A stretch of 7,418 bases of DNA, taken from assembly GCA_023387655.1 (NCBI GenBank), contig JAEWHR010000055.1, positions 1-7,418 on the forward strand. Direction: 5' to 3'. Positions 1-5,956 of the stretch are shown here, piece after piece. The notes under the pieces are model-generated. The model saw only the letters and a list, made by a program, of their open reading frames with translations. It was not told the DNA's origin and made no database searches. Numbering within the stretch: the first letter of the stretch is position 1; every line of letters begins with the position of its first letter. Made by a program: the position numbers and the translations under genes. The stretch is from Bacillota bacterium. GTDB taxonomy: Bacteria; Bacillota; Clostridia; Lachnospirales; Lachnospiraceae.

Positions 1-244
1 AAAAGTGATAATCGGTATCGTTAATAGTCATATCTCGTATTTCATCTAATGAAAACCCAAGATATTTTAATAGAAGTATTTGTTGAAGGCGAGCAAAGTC
101 TGAATCTGTATAAAAACGTGCACCCGACGGCTTTATAAAGGAAGGTTTTAAAATATTTTGTTTATCATAAAAACGAATTGTACGAATAGATACATTAGCC
201 ATACGAGCAAATTCTCCGGAGGAATAGTAATTTGATAATTTCAT
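1..244 (-). CDS. MerR-family transcriptional regulator, N-terminal part (cut by window edge)
   Basis: The first 81 codons of a gene read leftward and leave the window. The start is an ATG at 244-242, preceded 10 bases upstream by an AGAAAGGA ribosome binding site (255-262 on the plus strand). The protein opens with a MerR winged helix-turn-helix: SSGEFARMANVSIRTIRFYD at about residues 8-27, then a wing region with ARFYTDSD and the second helical part ending LLLKYLGFSLDEIRDM at about 58-73. The order of these motifs is diagnostic of the family. MerR proteins bind as dimers to promoters with over-long spacers and untwist them on effector binding. The effector-binding C-terminal domain lies outside the window, so the ligand cannot be named. 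The divergent vanZ-like gene begins 230 bases away and could be a target, but this is only inference from position. Confidence 0.9.
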   Translation of the reverse strand, partial: MKLSNYYSSGEFARMANVSIRTIRFYDKQNILKPSFIKPSGARFYTDSDFARLQQILLLKYLGFSLDEIRDMTINDTDYHF

Positions 245-272
245 AATTATGGTATCCTTTCTTAATAAGGTT

Positions 273-301
273 ATTATATATGGAAATTATGATGGAGGCA
301 A
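273..301 (-). promoter_or_regulatory. Possible promoter of the MerR gene
   Basis: On the minus strand a perfect TATAAT (278-273) is preceded 17 bases upstream by TTGCCT (301-296), which matches four of six -35 positions. The distance to the start codon leaves a short leader holding the ribosome binding site. The spacer has normal length, not the 19-20 bp typical of promoters activated by MerR proteins. Confidence 0.4.
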
Positions 302-474
302 TAATGCAAAGCAAGGATACTATGAATTGAAGATTAAATGGACAGCACCTCTTTTCTATACTATTATAGATACAGACATAGTTGGTGAGTTTAGTACTCA
401 GTAATGACATAAACTATTACATATTATAAAGTGCAACCAATATGGAGATAACCTAGGGAAAGGAGCTGATAATA

Positions 475-1107
475 TTGGATAAAATCAGTGATGCAATTTA
501 TCAATTGACGATACACATCGCAAATGATTTACTACAACCAATAAAGTACCTTCCCCTAGGTATCTTTATATCATGCATATTTCTTTTCCTCTGGAATATC
601 TACAATAAAGAACGTTATTGTGGAAAAAATCCATCAAAACAAAATAGAAAGTGGATATTATTCCTATGTATAACCTACATTACAGTCCTCCTCCAACTAG
701 CCATCTTCTCCCGTGAACCAGGCTCCAGAATAGGGGTGGATCTAGGCCTATTTGCCACATGGGGGAATTCCACGATGTCCCAAGCTTACTTCATCGAAAA
801 CATCATAATGTTCCTTCCGTTTGGAATCCTATTTCCACTAGGATTCAATAAATTTAAAATAGGAAGATACTGTGTCATGATAGGATTTCTTTTTAGTGTG
901 TGTCTAGAGCTTCTACAGTTTCTGACGAAGAGAGGCTATTGTCAGTTAGATGATATAGTAACCAACACTTTTGGAACGGTATTAGGGTGGGGAATCTACA
1001 GATTGGGAGTATATTTTTATCCAAAACATATTCTCCCTACAGGCATTAGGACAACAAAGAATAAAGACCAAAATAAAAATAAGAAACCCACTATTCCTCT
1101 TAATTAA
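475..1107 (+). CDS. VanZ-family integral membrane protein
   Basis: A 210-residue membrane protein. The TTG start is chosen because AAGGAG (460-465) lies 9 bases upstream and the next in-frame ATG is near residue 101. Hydrophobic segments lie at about residues 25-43, 58-78, 104-123, 131-150 and 158-181. The VanZ signature is visible: ENIIMFLPFGILFPLGF (108-124), then SVCLELLQFLTKRG (141-154) and LDDIVTNTFGTVLGWG (158-173), with conserved-looking Glu145, Gln148, Arg153, Asp159/Asp160, Asn164 and Gly167. The C-terminal 30 residues are basic and polar and probably cytoplasmic. VanZ was first noted for low-level teicoplanin resistance in enterococci. Most family members, including stand-alone ones like this, have no established biochemical role. 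The gene stands alone, with its own terminator overlapping its end, and sits divergently from a MerR-type regulator. Family assignment is confident; function is not. Confidence 0.88.
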   Translation: MDKISDAIYQLTIHIANDLLQPIKYLPLGIFISCIFLFLWNIYNKERYCGKNPSKQNRKWILFLCITYITVLLQLAIFSREPGSRIGVDLGLFATWGNSTMSQAYFIENIIMFLPFGILFPLGFNKFKIGRYCVMIGFLFSVCLELLQFLTKRGYCQLDDIVTNTFGTVLGWGIYRLGVYFYPKHILPTGIRTTKNKDQNKNKKPTIPLN

Positions 1108-1121
1108 AGAATAGTGGGTTT
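1084..1121. terminator. Terminator shared by convergent vanZ-like gene and typA
   Basis: A perfect 13-bp stem pairs 1084-1096 (AAACCCACTATTC) with 1109-1121 (GAATAGTGGGTTT) around a 12-base loop. The T-rich tail after the plus-strand arm is short (TTTTAT). On the minus strand the arm is followed by a T-rich run, the complement of the A-rich stretch at 1070-1082. It can therefore plausibly stop transcripts from both sides. The left arm is coding sequence and the vanZ stop codon (1105-1107) lies in the loop. Confidence 0.85.
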
Positions 1122-1173
1122 TATAAACATATTATATCAACTAAGAACTTATATAATCAATGAATCTAAATTA

Positions 1174-1229
1174 TTAAACTAAAGTTCTTAAACTAAAGTT
1201 CTTAAATCGAAGTTCTTAAATCTAAAGCC
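1174..1229. repeat. Degenerate 14-bp tandem repeat, four units
   Basis: The units are TTAAACTAAAGTTC (1174-1187), the same again (1188-1201), TTAAATCGAAGTTC (1202-1215) and TTAAATCTAAAGCC (1216-1229). A further decayed half unit, AAATCGAAGCTC, follows at 1238-1249. The array lies between the shared terminator and the typA stop codon, so it is in the 3' untranslated part of the typA transcript. No spacers or palindromic units are present, so it is not a CRISPR array. Confidence 0.85.
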
Positions 1230-1256
1230 TAAATTGCAAATCGAAGCTCTAAACTC

Positions 1257-3083
1257 CTAACCCCTACTAGCTCTCTTTCTCATTGTAGGATCAAGAATTT
1301 TCTTTCTAATTCTTAAGCTCTTTGGAGTAACCTCTAACAACTCATCAGTATCGATAAATTCCAACGCTTGCTCTAAGCTTAATACGCGAGGTGGTGTAAG
1401 ACGAAGTGCTTCGTCTGCACTGGAGGAACGAGTGTTGCTGAGCTGTTTTCTCTTACATACATTGATCTCAATATCCTCTGACTTACCGTTTTGACCAATT
1501 ACCATACCGGAATATACTTTCTCACCTGGTCCGATAAATAGGGAACCACGTTCTTGAGCGTTGTATAAACCATAAGTGATTGCTTCACCGGATTCGAAGG
1601 CAATTAAGCTACCTTGTTTACGGTACTGGATATCGCCCTTATATGGGCCATAGCCATCAAAAGAGGTGTTAAGGATACCATTACCTTTTGTATCGGTCAT
1701 AAACTCACCACGGTAGCCAATCAAGCCTCTTGCAGGGATAGAGAACTCGAGACGAGTGTATCCACCATTTGCAGTGGACATACCGATGAGTTCACCTTTT
1801 CTTTGGCTTAATTTTTCAATTACAGTACCAGAGAATTCTTCTGGAACGTCGAGGTAGGCTCTTTCCATTGGCTCAAGTTTTTTACCAGCTTCATCATAGT
1901 GATATAATACTTCTGCTTTACTAACTGCAAACTCAAAGCCTTCACGGCGCATGTTCTCGATTAATACGGATAAGTGAAGTTCACCACGGCCAGATACTTT
2001 ATAGCTTTCTGTCGTATCTGTTTCTTCTACACGAAGGCTGACGTCAGTGTTTAATTCACGGAAAAGACGTTCTCTTAAGTGTCTTGATGTTACAAATTTA
2101 CCTTCCTGTCCAGCAAGTGGGCTATCATTTACAATAAAGTGCATTGCAATGGTTGGCTCAGAGATCTTCTGGAATGGAATAGGTTTTACTGCATCAGGAG
2201 AGCAGAGGGTATCTCCGATATGAATGTCTGAGATTCCGGAGATAGCAACGATAGAACCAATACCTGCTTCGGCTACTTCTACCTTTTTTAAACCTTCAAA
2301 CTCATAGAGTTTATTAACTTTTACTTTTCTAAACTTATCAGGTTCATGTTCATTTACAATAACAACTTCCTGATTCACACGAAGTACACCATTATCTACT
2401 TTACCTACACCGATACGACCTACATATTCGTTATAGTCGATGGTACTGATAAGTACTTGGGTTCCAGCTTCTGGATCACCTTCTGGAGCAGGAATGTATT
2501 CAAGGATAGTCTCAAAGAGTGGCTCCATGTTCTTTGGAGTATCATTTAGTTCAAGAATAGCAATTCCTGATTTTGCAGAAGCGAAGACAAATGGGCAGTC
2601 AAGCTGTTCTTCACTAGCATCTAAGTCAATGAAAAGTTCTAGAACTTCATCAATAACTTCAGTAGGTCTAGCTTCTGGTCGGTCGATTTTATTGATACAT
2701 ACGATTACTGGTAAGTTAAGTTCTAATGCTTTCTTTAGAACGAATTTTGTCTGTGGCATGGCACCTTCAAAAGCGTCTACTACAAGGACAACACCATTTA
2801 CCATCTTAAGAACACGTTCTACCTCACCACCAAAATCTGCATGGCCAGGAGTATCAATGATGTTAATTTTTACATCTTTATAAGTAACTGCTGTATTCTT
2901 AGCTAAAATAGTAATACCACGTTCTTTTTCTATGTCACCAGAGTCCATAACGCGGTCTTCTACCACTTGGTTGCTTCTAAATACTCCGCTTTGTTTTAAA
3001 AGCTCGTCTACAAGCGTAGTTTTACCATGATCAACATGGGCTATAATTGCGATATTTCTTACATTTTCACGTTTCGTATTCAT
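1257..3083 (-). CDS. typA: TypA/BipA ribosome-associated translational GTPase
   Basis: A complete 608-residue protein, the usual length for TypA/BipA, starting at ATG 3083-3081 with AAGAAGG seven bases upstream (3091-3097). TypA is an EF-G-like GTPase that binds ribosomes and supports ribosome assembly and stress or low-temperature growth. The N-terminal GTPase domain shows every G motif: AHVDHGKT (15-22, P-loop), the switch I region MDSGDIEKERGITI (46-59), DTPGH (77-81), NKID (131-134) and SAK (169-171). An EF-Tu-like beta-barrel follows at about 200-300, then two EF-G III/V-like domains, including GRGELHLSVLIENMRREGFE and the typical AR-G-L-I-G-Y-R-GEF stretch. The C-terminal domain specific to TypA ends with a basic tail, KILDPTMRKRASRG. 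All key residues are present, with no frameshift. It is transcribed leftward as a single gene, convergent with the vanZ-like gene. Confidence 0.98.
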   Translation of the reverse strand: MNTKRENVRNIAIIAHVDHGKTTLVDELLKQSGVFRSNQVVEDRVMDSGDIEKERGITILAKNTAVTYKDVKINIIDTPGHADFGGEVERVLKMVNGVVLVVDAFEGAMPQTKFVLKKALELNLPVIVCINKIDRPEARPTEVIDEVLELFIDLDASEEQLDCPFVFASAKSGIAILELNDTPKNMEPLFETILEYIPAPEGDPEAGTQVLISTIDYNEYVGRIGVGKVDNGVLRVNQEVVIVNEHEPDKFRKVKVNKLYEFEGLKKVEVAEAGIGSIVAISGISDIHIGDTLCSPDAVKPIPFQKISEPTIAMHFIVNDSPLAGQEGKFVTSRHLRERLFRELNTDVSLRVEETDTTESYKVSGRGELHLSVLIENMRREGFEFAVSKAEVLYHYDEAGKKLEPMERAYLDVPEEFSGTVIEKLSQRKGELIGMSTANGGYTRLEFSIPARGLIGYRGEFMTDTKGNGILNTSFDGYGPYKGDIQYRKQGSLIAFESGEAITYGLYNAQERGSLFIGPGEKVYSGMVIGQNGKSEDIEINVCKRKQLSNTRSSSADEALRLTPPRVLSLEQALEFIDTDELLEVTPKSLRIRKKILDPTMRKRASRG

Positions 3084-3141
3084 TTGGAAACCTTCTTTCT
3101 ATTATGTTCCATCCATTTGTCGTTCACTGTTCAACTTTTGT

Positions 3142-3169
3142 ATTGTAACATATTTTCATGAATTTACAA
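3142..3169 (-). promoter_or_regulatory. Likely promoter of typA
   Basis: On the minus strand TTGTAA (3169-3164) and TACAAT (3147-3142) are separated by 16 bases. The -10 is preceded by TG with one base between, an extended -10. Transcription would start about 50 bases before the typA ATG. A short inverted repeat, ACAAGAA-AA-TTCTTGT (3166-3181), overlaps the -35 hexamer. Confidence 0.5.
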
Positions 3170-3440
3170 GAAAATTCTTGTTTTAACTTATTTCGATGTG
3201 CTTTTTCCATATCATCATATTTTCTAAAACATATAATAAGGAAGACATTTTTTATCCTAGGACGAACATTTCATAAAATTGTGACATTTATTTTAAAGTA
3301 TAAGTATATTTTACGACCTTTATCCACATAACTAACTCAGAGGTAATGGAAAATATACCTTATTTACAAGACAGATTTATATAGGGATTTTTCTGCTTAT
3401 TTTCAAGAAAAAATAATACAAATCTTAACAAAAAAATAAC

Positions 3441-3469
3441 TTGTCTTAACTACCAATTTAGGGTATAAT
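3441..3469 (+). promoter_or_regulatory. Upstream promoter driving the unassigned block before the ssb-like gene
   Basis: TTGTCT (3441-3446), a 17-base spacer and a perfect TATAAT (3464-3469). Transcription would begin near 3476, over 320 bases before the ssb-like start codon. No U-tailed terminator is visible before that gene, so a transcript from here would be a long leader or a separate RNA. Confidence 0.65.
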
Positions 3470-3475
3470 TAGTAA

Positions 3476-3691
3476 AAATTCACAAGTAAAACATTTCCAA
3501 AATAACCAAAGTTATAAAAGTGTTTCTATGAGGTTAGAGGTGCTTTAGAGGAATGGTTGTGTTCTAACAACGGAAAGACTGTAAGGGTAGAGATAGCAGT
3601 ACACAAAAGAACTGTAATTATGAGGAAATTGGTATCGTGAACAAGGGAGGGAGTGCTTTTGGCAAGAATTATGTCAAAAATTGAATACCAA
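3476..3691 (+). ncRNA. Unassigned transcribed block: candidate leader or small RNA
   Basis: This segment follows a consensus promoter and is clearly richer in G than the AT-rich DNA on both sides. Visible pairings are GTTAGA/TCTAAC (3533-3538 with 3563-3568) or, as an alternative, GTTGT/ACAAC (3556-3560 with 3567-3571), and ACTG/CAGT (3578-3581 with 3597-3600). At the 3' end TTGGTAT/ATACCAA (3629-3635 with 3685-3691) encloses TTTTGGC/GTCAAAA (3657-3663 with 3673-3679, one G-U pair). It matches no riboswitch class whose consensus I know. Short open frames without convincing starts also run through it. The rest of the 3084-3800 gap is AT-rich and, apart from the listed promoters and a small inverted repeat, shows nothing recognisable. 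Confidence 0.35.
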
Positions 3692-3697
3692 AAATGA

Positions 3698-3726
3698 TTG
3701 ATTTGTAAATATTTTCCTTATATAAT
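3698..3726 (+). promoter_or_regulatory. Proximal promoter of the ssb-like gene
   Basis: TTGATT (3698-3703), a 17-base spacer and a perfect TATAAT (3721-3726). The predicted start near 3733 gives a leader of about 68 bases before the ATG at 3801. Confidence 0.75.
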
Positions 3727-3800
3727 GAAGACAGCTGGAATACAAATTAGTTGTAGAGAAAATCTGAACGAACCAGAAGAAAAGAAGGGAGTCATACAGC

Positions 3801-4439
3801 ATGACAGATAAAGTATTTGATAACAATCAAGTAAGTGTTGCAGGCGAGGTAATTAGTGAATTTACTTTTAGCCATGAAGTCTTTGGAGAAGGCTTCTATT
3901 TATTGGAGGTACTTGTAGGAAGATTAAGTAACTCGTATGATGTAATACCAGTCATGGTATCAGAGCGTTTGATTGATGTGAAAGGAAATTATAAAGGAAA
4001 GTTCGTAGAAGTAAGTGGACAATTCCGTTCCTATAATCGTCATGAAGACAGCAAGAATCGGTTAGTGCTTTCTGTATTTGCAAGAGAGATTAAGGTAACC
4101 GAGGAAGAAGCCGAAGGTTCTAAGCCAAACTACATTTTCTTGGATGGTTTTGTTTGTAAACCACCAGTATATCGTAAGACGCCACTTGGTAGAGAGATTG
4201 CAGATATCTTACTTGCAGTGAATCGTCCATATGGTAAGTCTGATTACATTCCTTGCATTTGCTGGGGTAGAAATGCTAGATTTGCAGAAAGCTTCGAAGT
4301 TGGCGGACATATTCAGGTATGGGGCAGAATTCAAAGTCGTGAGTATCAGAAGAAGACTGGTGAAACTGATTTTGAGAAGAGAGTGGCATATGAAGTTTCT
4401 GTTAGCAAACTCGAGTATGTAAATAATGAGGAAGAATAA
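3801..4439 (+). CDS. Single-stranded DNA-binding-like protein with two OB-like domains
   Basis: A 212-residue soluble protein starting at ATG 3801 with AAGGGAG (3785-3791) nine bases upstream. The C-terminal half, about residues 110-206, reads like an SSB-type OB fold: NYIFLDGFVCKPPVYRKTPLG, then REIADILLAVNR, YIPCICWGRNARFAESFEVG and HIQVWGRIQSREYQKKTGE, ending in a beta strand AYEVSVSKLEYV. The N-terminal half, about 8-100, has the same strand pattern (QVSVAGEVISEF, FYLLEVLVGRLS, DVIPVMVSERL, KFVEVSGQFRSYNR, RLVLSVFAREIKV) and is probably a second, diverged OB fold. An acidic linker (EEEAEG, 101-106) joins them. The protein lacks the DDDIPF-like acidic tip by which canonical SSB recruits repair and replication proteins, and ends NNEEE. 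It is therefore probably not the main replicative SSB. It stands alone between its own promoters and a terminator. A role in DNA binding is inferred from the fold only. Confidence 0.8.
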   Translation: MTDKVFDNNQVSVAGEVISEFTFSHEVFGEGFYLLEVLVGRLSNSYDVIPVMVSERLIDVKGNYKGKFVEVSGQFRSYNRHEDSKNRLVLSVFAREIKVTEEEAEGSKPNYIFLDGFVCKPPVYRKTPLGREIADILLAVNRPYGKSDYIPCICWGRNARFAESFEVGGHIQVWGRIQSREYQKKTGETDFEKRVAYEVSVSKLEYVNNEEE

Positions 4440-4506
4440 TTAGAGACTTTTTGCTTACTAATTCGCAAGAAGGAACACTGCTTACCATATATAACATAAT
4501 AACAAG

Positions 4507-4534
4507 AAGGGTGTTGAAATCAACACCCTTTTTT
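4507..4534 (+). terminator. Terminator of the ssb-like gene
   Basis: A perfect 10-bp stem, AAGGGTGTTG (4507-4516) with CAACACCCTT (4521-4530), has a four-base AAAT loop and a run of T that continues to 4534. It lies 68 bases after the stop codon and isolates the ssb-like gene from the lysine-controlled operon downstream. Confidence 0.95.
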
Positions 4535-4616
4535 AGTATTCGGAATATAATAATAACAAACGAGATGGAATGTTTGGAGACAAAGCTCAGAATTTAGAAA
4601 TATGTGTAAGATTGGG

Positions 4617-4645
4617 TTGACAATAAGAGGTTGTGGTGATAATAT
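4617..4645 (+). promoter_or_regulatory. Promoter of the lysine riboswitch-dapA-dapB operon
   Basis: A perfect TTGACA (4617-4622) is followed after 17 bases by TAATAT (4640-4645). The -10 carries an extended TG motif (4637-4638). Transcription would start near 4652, just before the riboswitch aptamer. Confidence 0.8.
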
Positions 4646-4666
4646 GGTTTTACAATTGAAAAACAA

Positions 4667-4832
4667 TTGGTAGAGGTGCATCAATTATCAGTAAACAATC
4701 GGATATGTCAGGCATAGTTGAGGGTTGTTGAAAGGATGAGATGCCGAAGCTTTAGATACCCCTGAAGTATGTAAGGCTGGTCGTATGGTGAAAAACTATG
4801 GGACTGTCATCATGTATTGATGGAGAGCTACC
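4667..4832 (+). promoter_or_regulatory. Lysine riboswitch (L-box) aptamer
   Basis: The conserved L-box elements occur in order: GGTAGAGGTGC (4669-4679) opening P1 and the core, AGTA (4690-4693) of the loop E-like motif, GATG.GCCGAAG (about 4736-4749), GGCTGG (4775-4780), GGGACTGTCA (4800-4809) and GGAGAGCTACC (4822-4832) closing P1 as GGTAG/CTACC. It lies between a promoter and dapA, the expected target. L-boxes fold around lysine and favour transcription termination when lysine is plentiful. The terminator downstream (4909-4932) makes this a transcriptional off-switch. Confidence 0.95.
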
Positions 4833-4908
4833 TAAAGAATATATCAGTCATATCCTAGTTAGAACGAGATAGGGGTATCACATTGGTAATGTAGTAGAAT
4901 TCTTTAGT

Positions 4909-4932
4909 GTCGACTCCGCGTCGGCTTTTTTT
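4909..4932 (+). terminator. Riboswitch-controlled terminator upstream of dapA
   Basis: GTCGAC (4909-4914) pairs with GTCGGC (4920-4925), with one G-U pair, around a five-base loop, followed by seven T. Just 5' of it, ATTCTTTAG (4899-4907) is perfectly complementary to CTAAAGAAT (4832-4840) at the end of P1. This is a likely part of the competing antiterminator fold. A small hairpin, ACATT-GGT-AATGT (4880-4892), lies between. Confidence 0.85.
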
Positions 4933-4961
4933 ATGCCAATTTATTCCATGGAGGTGCTATT

Positions 4962-5849
4962 ATGGCAATTTTTACTGGTGCTGGTGTGGCTATTGTTACA
5001 CCGTTTAAGGAAAACAAAGAAGTTAATTACGAAAAGCTAGGAGAGCTTATTGATTTTCAAATTAACAATGGAACTGATAGTATCATAATATGTGGTACAA
5101 CAGGAGAATCTTCTACTCTGACACATGAAGAACATATCGAGTGCATACGTTTTGCAGCCACACACACAAAGAAAAGAGTACCGGTGATTGCTGGAACTGG
5201 ATCCAATTGTACAGAAACAGCGATATACTTATCAAAAGAAGCACAGGCAGCAGGTGCAGATGGTGTACTTTTGGTTACTCCATATTATAATAAAGCAACT
5301 CAAAAAGGTTTAATGGAGCATTTTACAGAAATTGCGAAAGCAATTGATTTGCCAGTTATGTTATATAATGTTCCATCAAGAACAGGATGTAATATCCTTC
5401 CAGCCACTGTAGCAACTTTGATTAAGAATGTAGATAATATTGTTGCAATGAAGGAAGCTTCCGGAAATATCGCTCAGGTAGCAGAACTTGCTCATGCATG
5501 CGAAGGAAGACTTGATATCTATTCTGGATGTGATGAGTCCATCGTGCCAGTAATGTCTTTAGGTGGTCGTGGAGTAGTATCTGTATTATCCAATATCGCA
5601 CCAAGACAGACCCATGATATAGTAGCGAAATTCCTTGAAGGGGATACCAAAGGTAGCTTAGACCTTCAGTTAGAATATTTACCAGTGATTAATGCATTAT
5701 TTAGCGAAGTAAATCCAATACCAGTGAAGAAGGCATTAAATCTTATGGGATTTGAAGTAGGACCTTTAAGAAGACCATTAACAGAGATGGAAGATGTTCA
5801 TGCGAAGGTTCTTTCTGAGGAAATGAGAAAAGTTGGTTTAATTAAATAA
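4962..5849 (+). CDS. dapA: 4-hydroxy-tetrahydrodipicolinate synthase
   Basis: DapA condenses pyruvate with L-aspartate semialdehyde, the committed step of diaminopimelate and lysine synthesis, in the cytoplasm. The 295-residue length is normal for the family. It forms a TIM barrel: GTTGE at 45-49 carries the catalytic threonine pair (Thr46/Thr47), TPYYN at 106-110 the relay tyrosine (Tyr109), LYNVPSRTG at 134-142 the catalytic Tyr135 and substrate-binding Arg140, and VAMKEASGN at 161-169 the Schiff-base Lys164. YSGCD (187-191) and the NPIPVKKAL region near the C-terminus are also typical. The start at ATG 4962 has GGAGGTG (4950-4956) five bases upstream. It is the first gene after the lysine riboswitch and terminator, and dapB follows after 107 bases. 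Lysine control is therefore expected at transcription. Confidence 0.98.
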   Translation: MAIFTGAGVAIVTPFKENKEVNYEKLGELIDFQINNGTDSIIICGTTGESSTLTHEEHIECIRFAATHTKKRVPVIAGTGSNCTETAIYLSKEAQAAGADGVLLVTPYYNKATQKGLMEHFTEIAKAIDLPVMLYNVPSRTGCNILPATVATLIKNVDNIVAMKEASGNIAQVAELAHACEGRLDIYSGCDESIVPVMSLGGRGVVSVLSNIAPRQTHDIVAKFLEGDTKGSLDLQLEYLPVINALFSEVNPIPVKKALNLMGFEVGPLRRPLTEMEDVHAKVLSEEMRKVGLIK

Positions 5850-5888
5850 ACATAGACAAATGAGTAATATCTTTTTATGAGAGAATAA

Positions 5889-5923
5889 TTAACAGGGAAT
5901 CGTGTATCACGGTTCCCTGTTAA
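5889..5923 (+). other. Long intercistronic hairpin between dapA and dapB
   Basis: A 16-bp stem pairs TTAACAGGGAATCGTG (5889-5904) with CACGGTTCCCTGTTAA (5908-5923), one G-U pair, around a three-base loop. No T-run follows, so it is not a standard terminator. It sits in the only gap within the operon, 33 bases before the dapB ATG. It is a candidate RNA-stability or processing element that would adjust dapB output relative to dapA. Confidence 0.8.
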
Positions 5924-5956
5924 CACAGATAACTTTGACAAAGGAAAGGTGAAGTC

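Noticed and set aside
355..370. TCTATA-CTAT-TATAGA dyad as a MerR operator
   Set aside because: It is AT-rich and short, and is not placed in the spacer of any promoter I could identify for the vanZ-like gene, so chance is likely.
195..410. 71-codon minus-strand frame overlapping the MerR start
   Set aside because: It overlaps the convincing MerR reading frame on the same strand, has no ribosome binding site and matches no family I know; its hydrophobic look comes from AT-rich DNA.
1174..1249. Short repeats as a possible CRISPR remnant
   Set aside because: The units are directly abutting, 14 bp long, without spacers, and no cas gene is nearby.
1614..2883. Three plus-strand frames of 65-147 codons inside typA
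   Set aside because: They are antisense shadows of a complete, fully conserved typA gene and have no ribosome binding sites or recognisable domains.
3528..3560. Resemblance of GAGGTTAGAGGTGC to the opening of a lysine riboswitch
   Set aside because: None of the later L-box elements (AGTA, GCCGAAG, GGCTGG, closing P1 strand) follow in order; the true L-box is at 4667-4832.
5935..5940. TTGACA before dapB as a separate dapB promoter
   Set aside because: No -10-like hexamer occurs 16-18 bases downstream; that position is already inside the dapB coding start.
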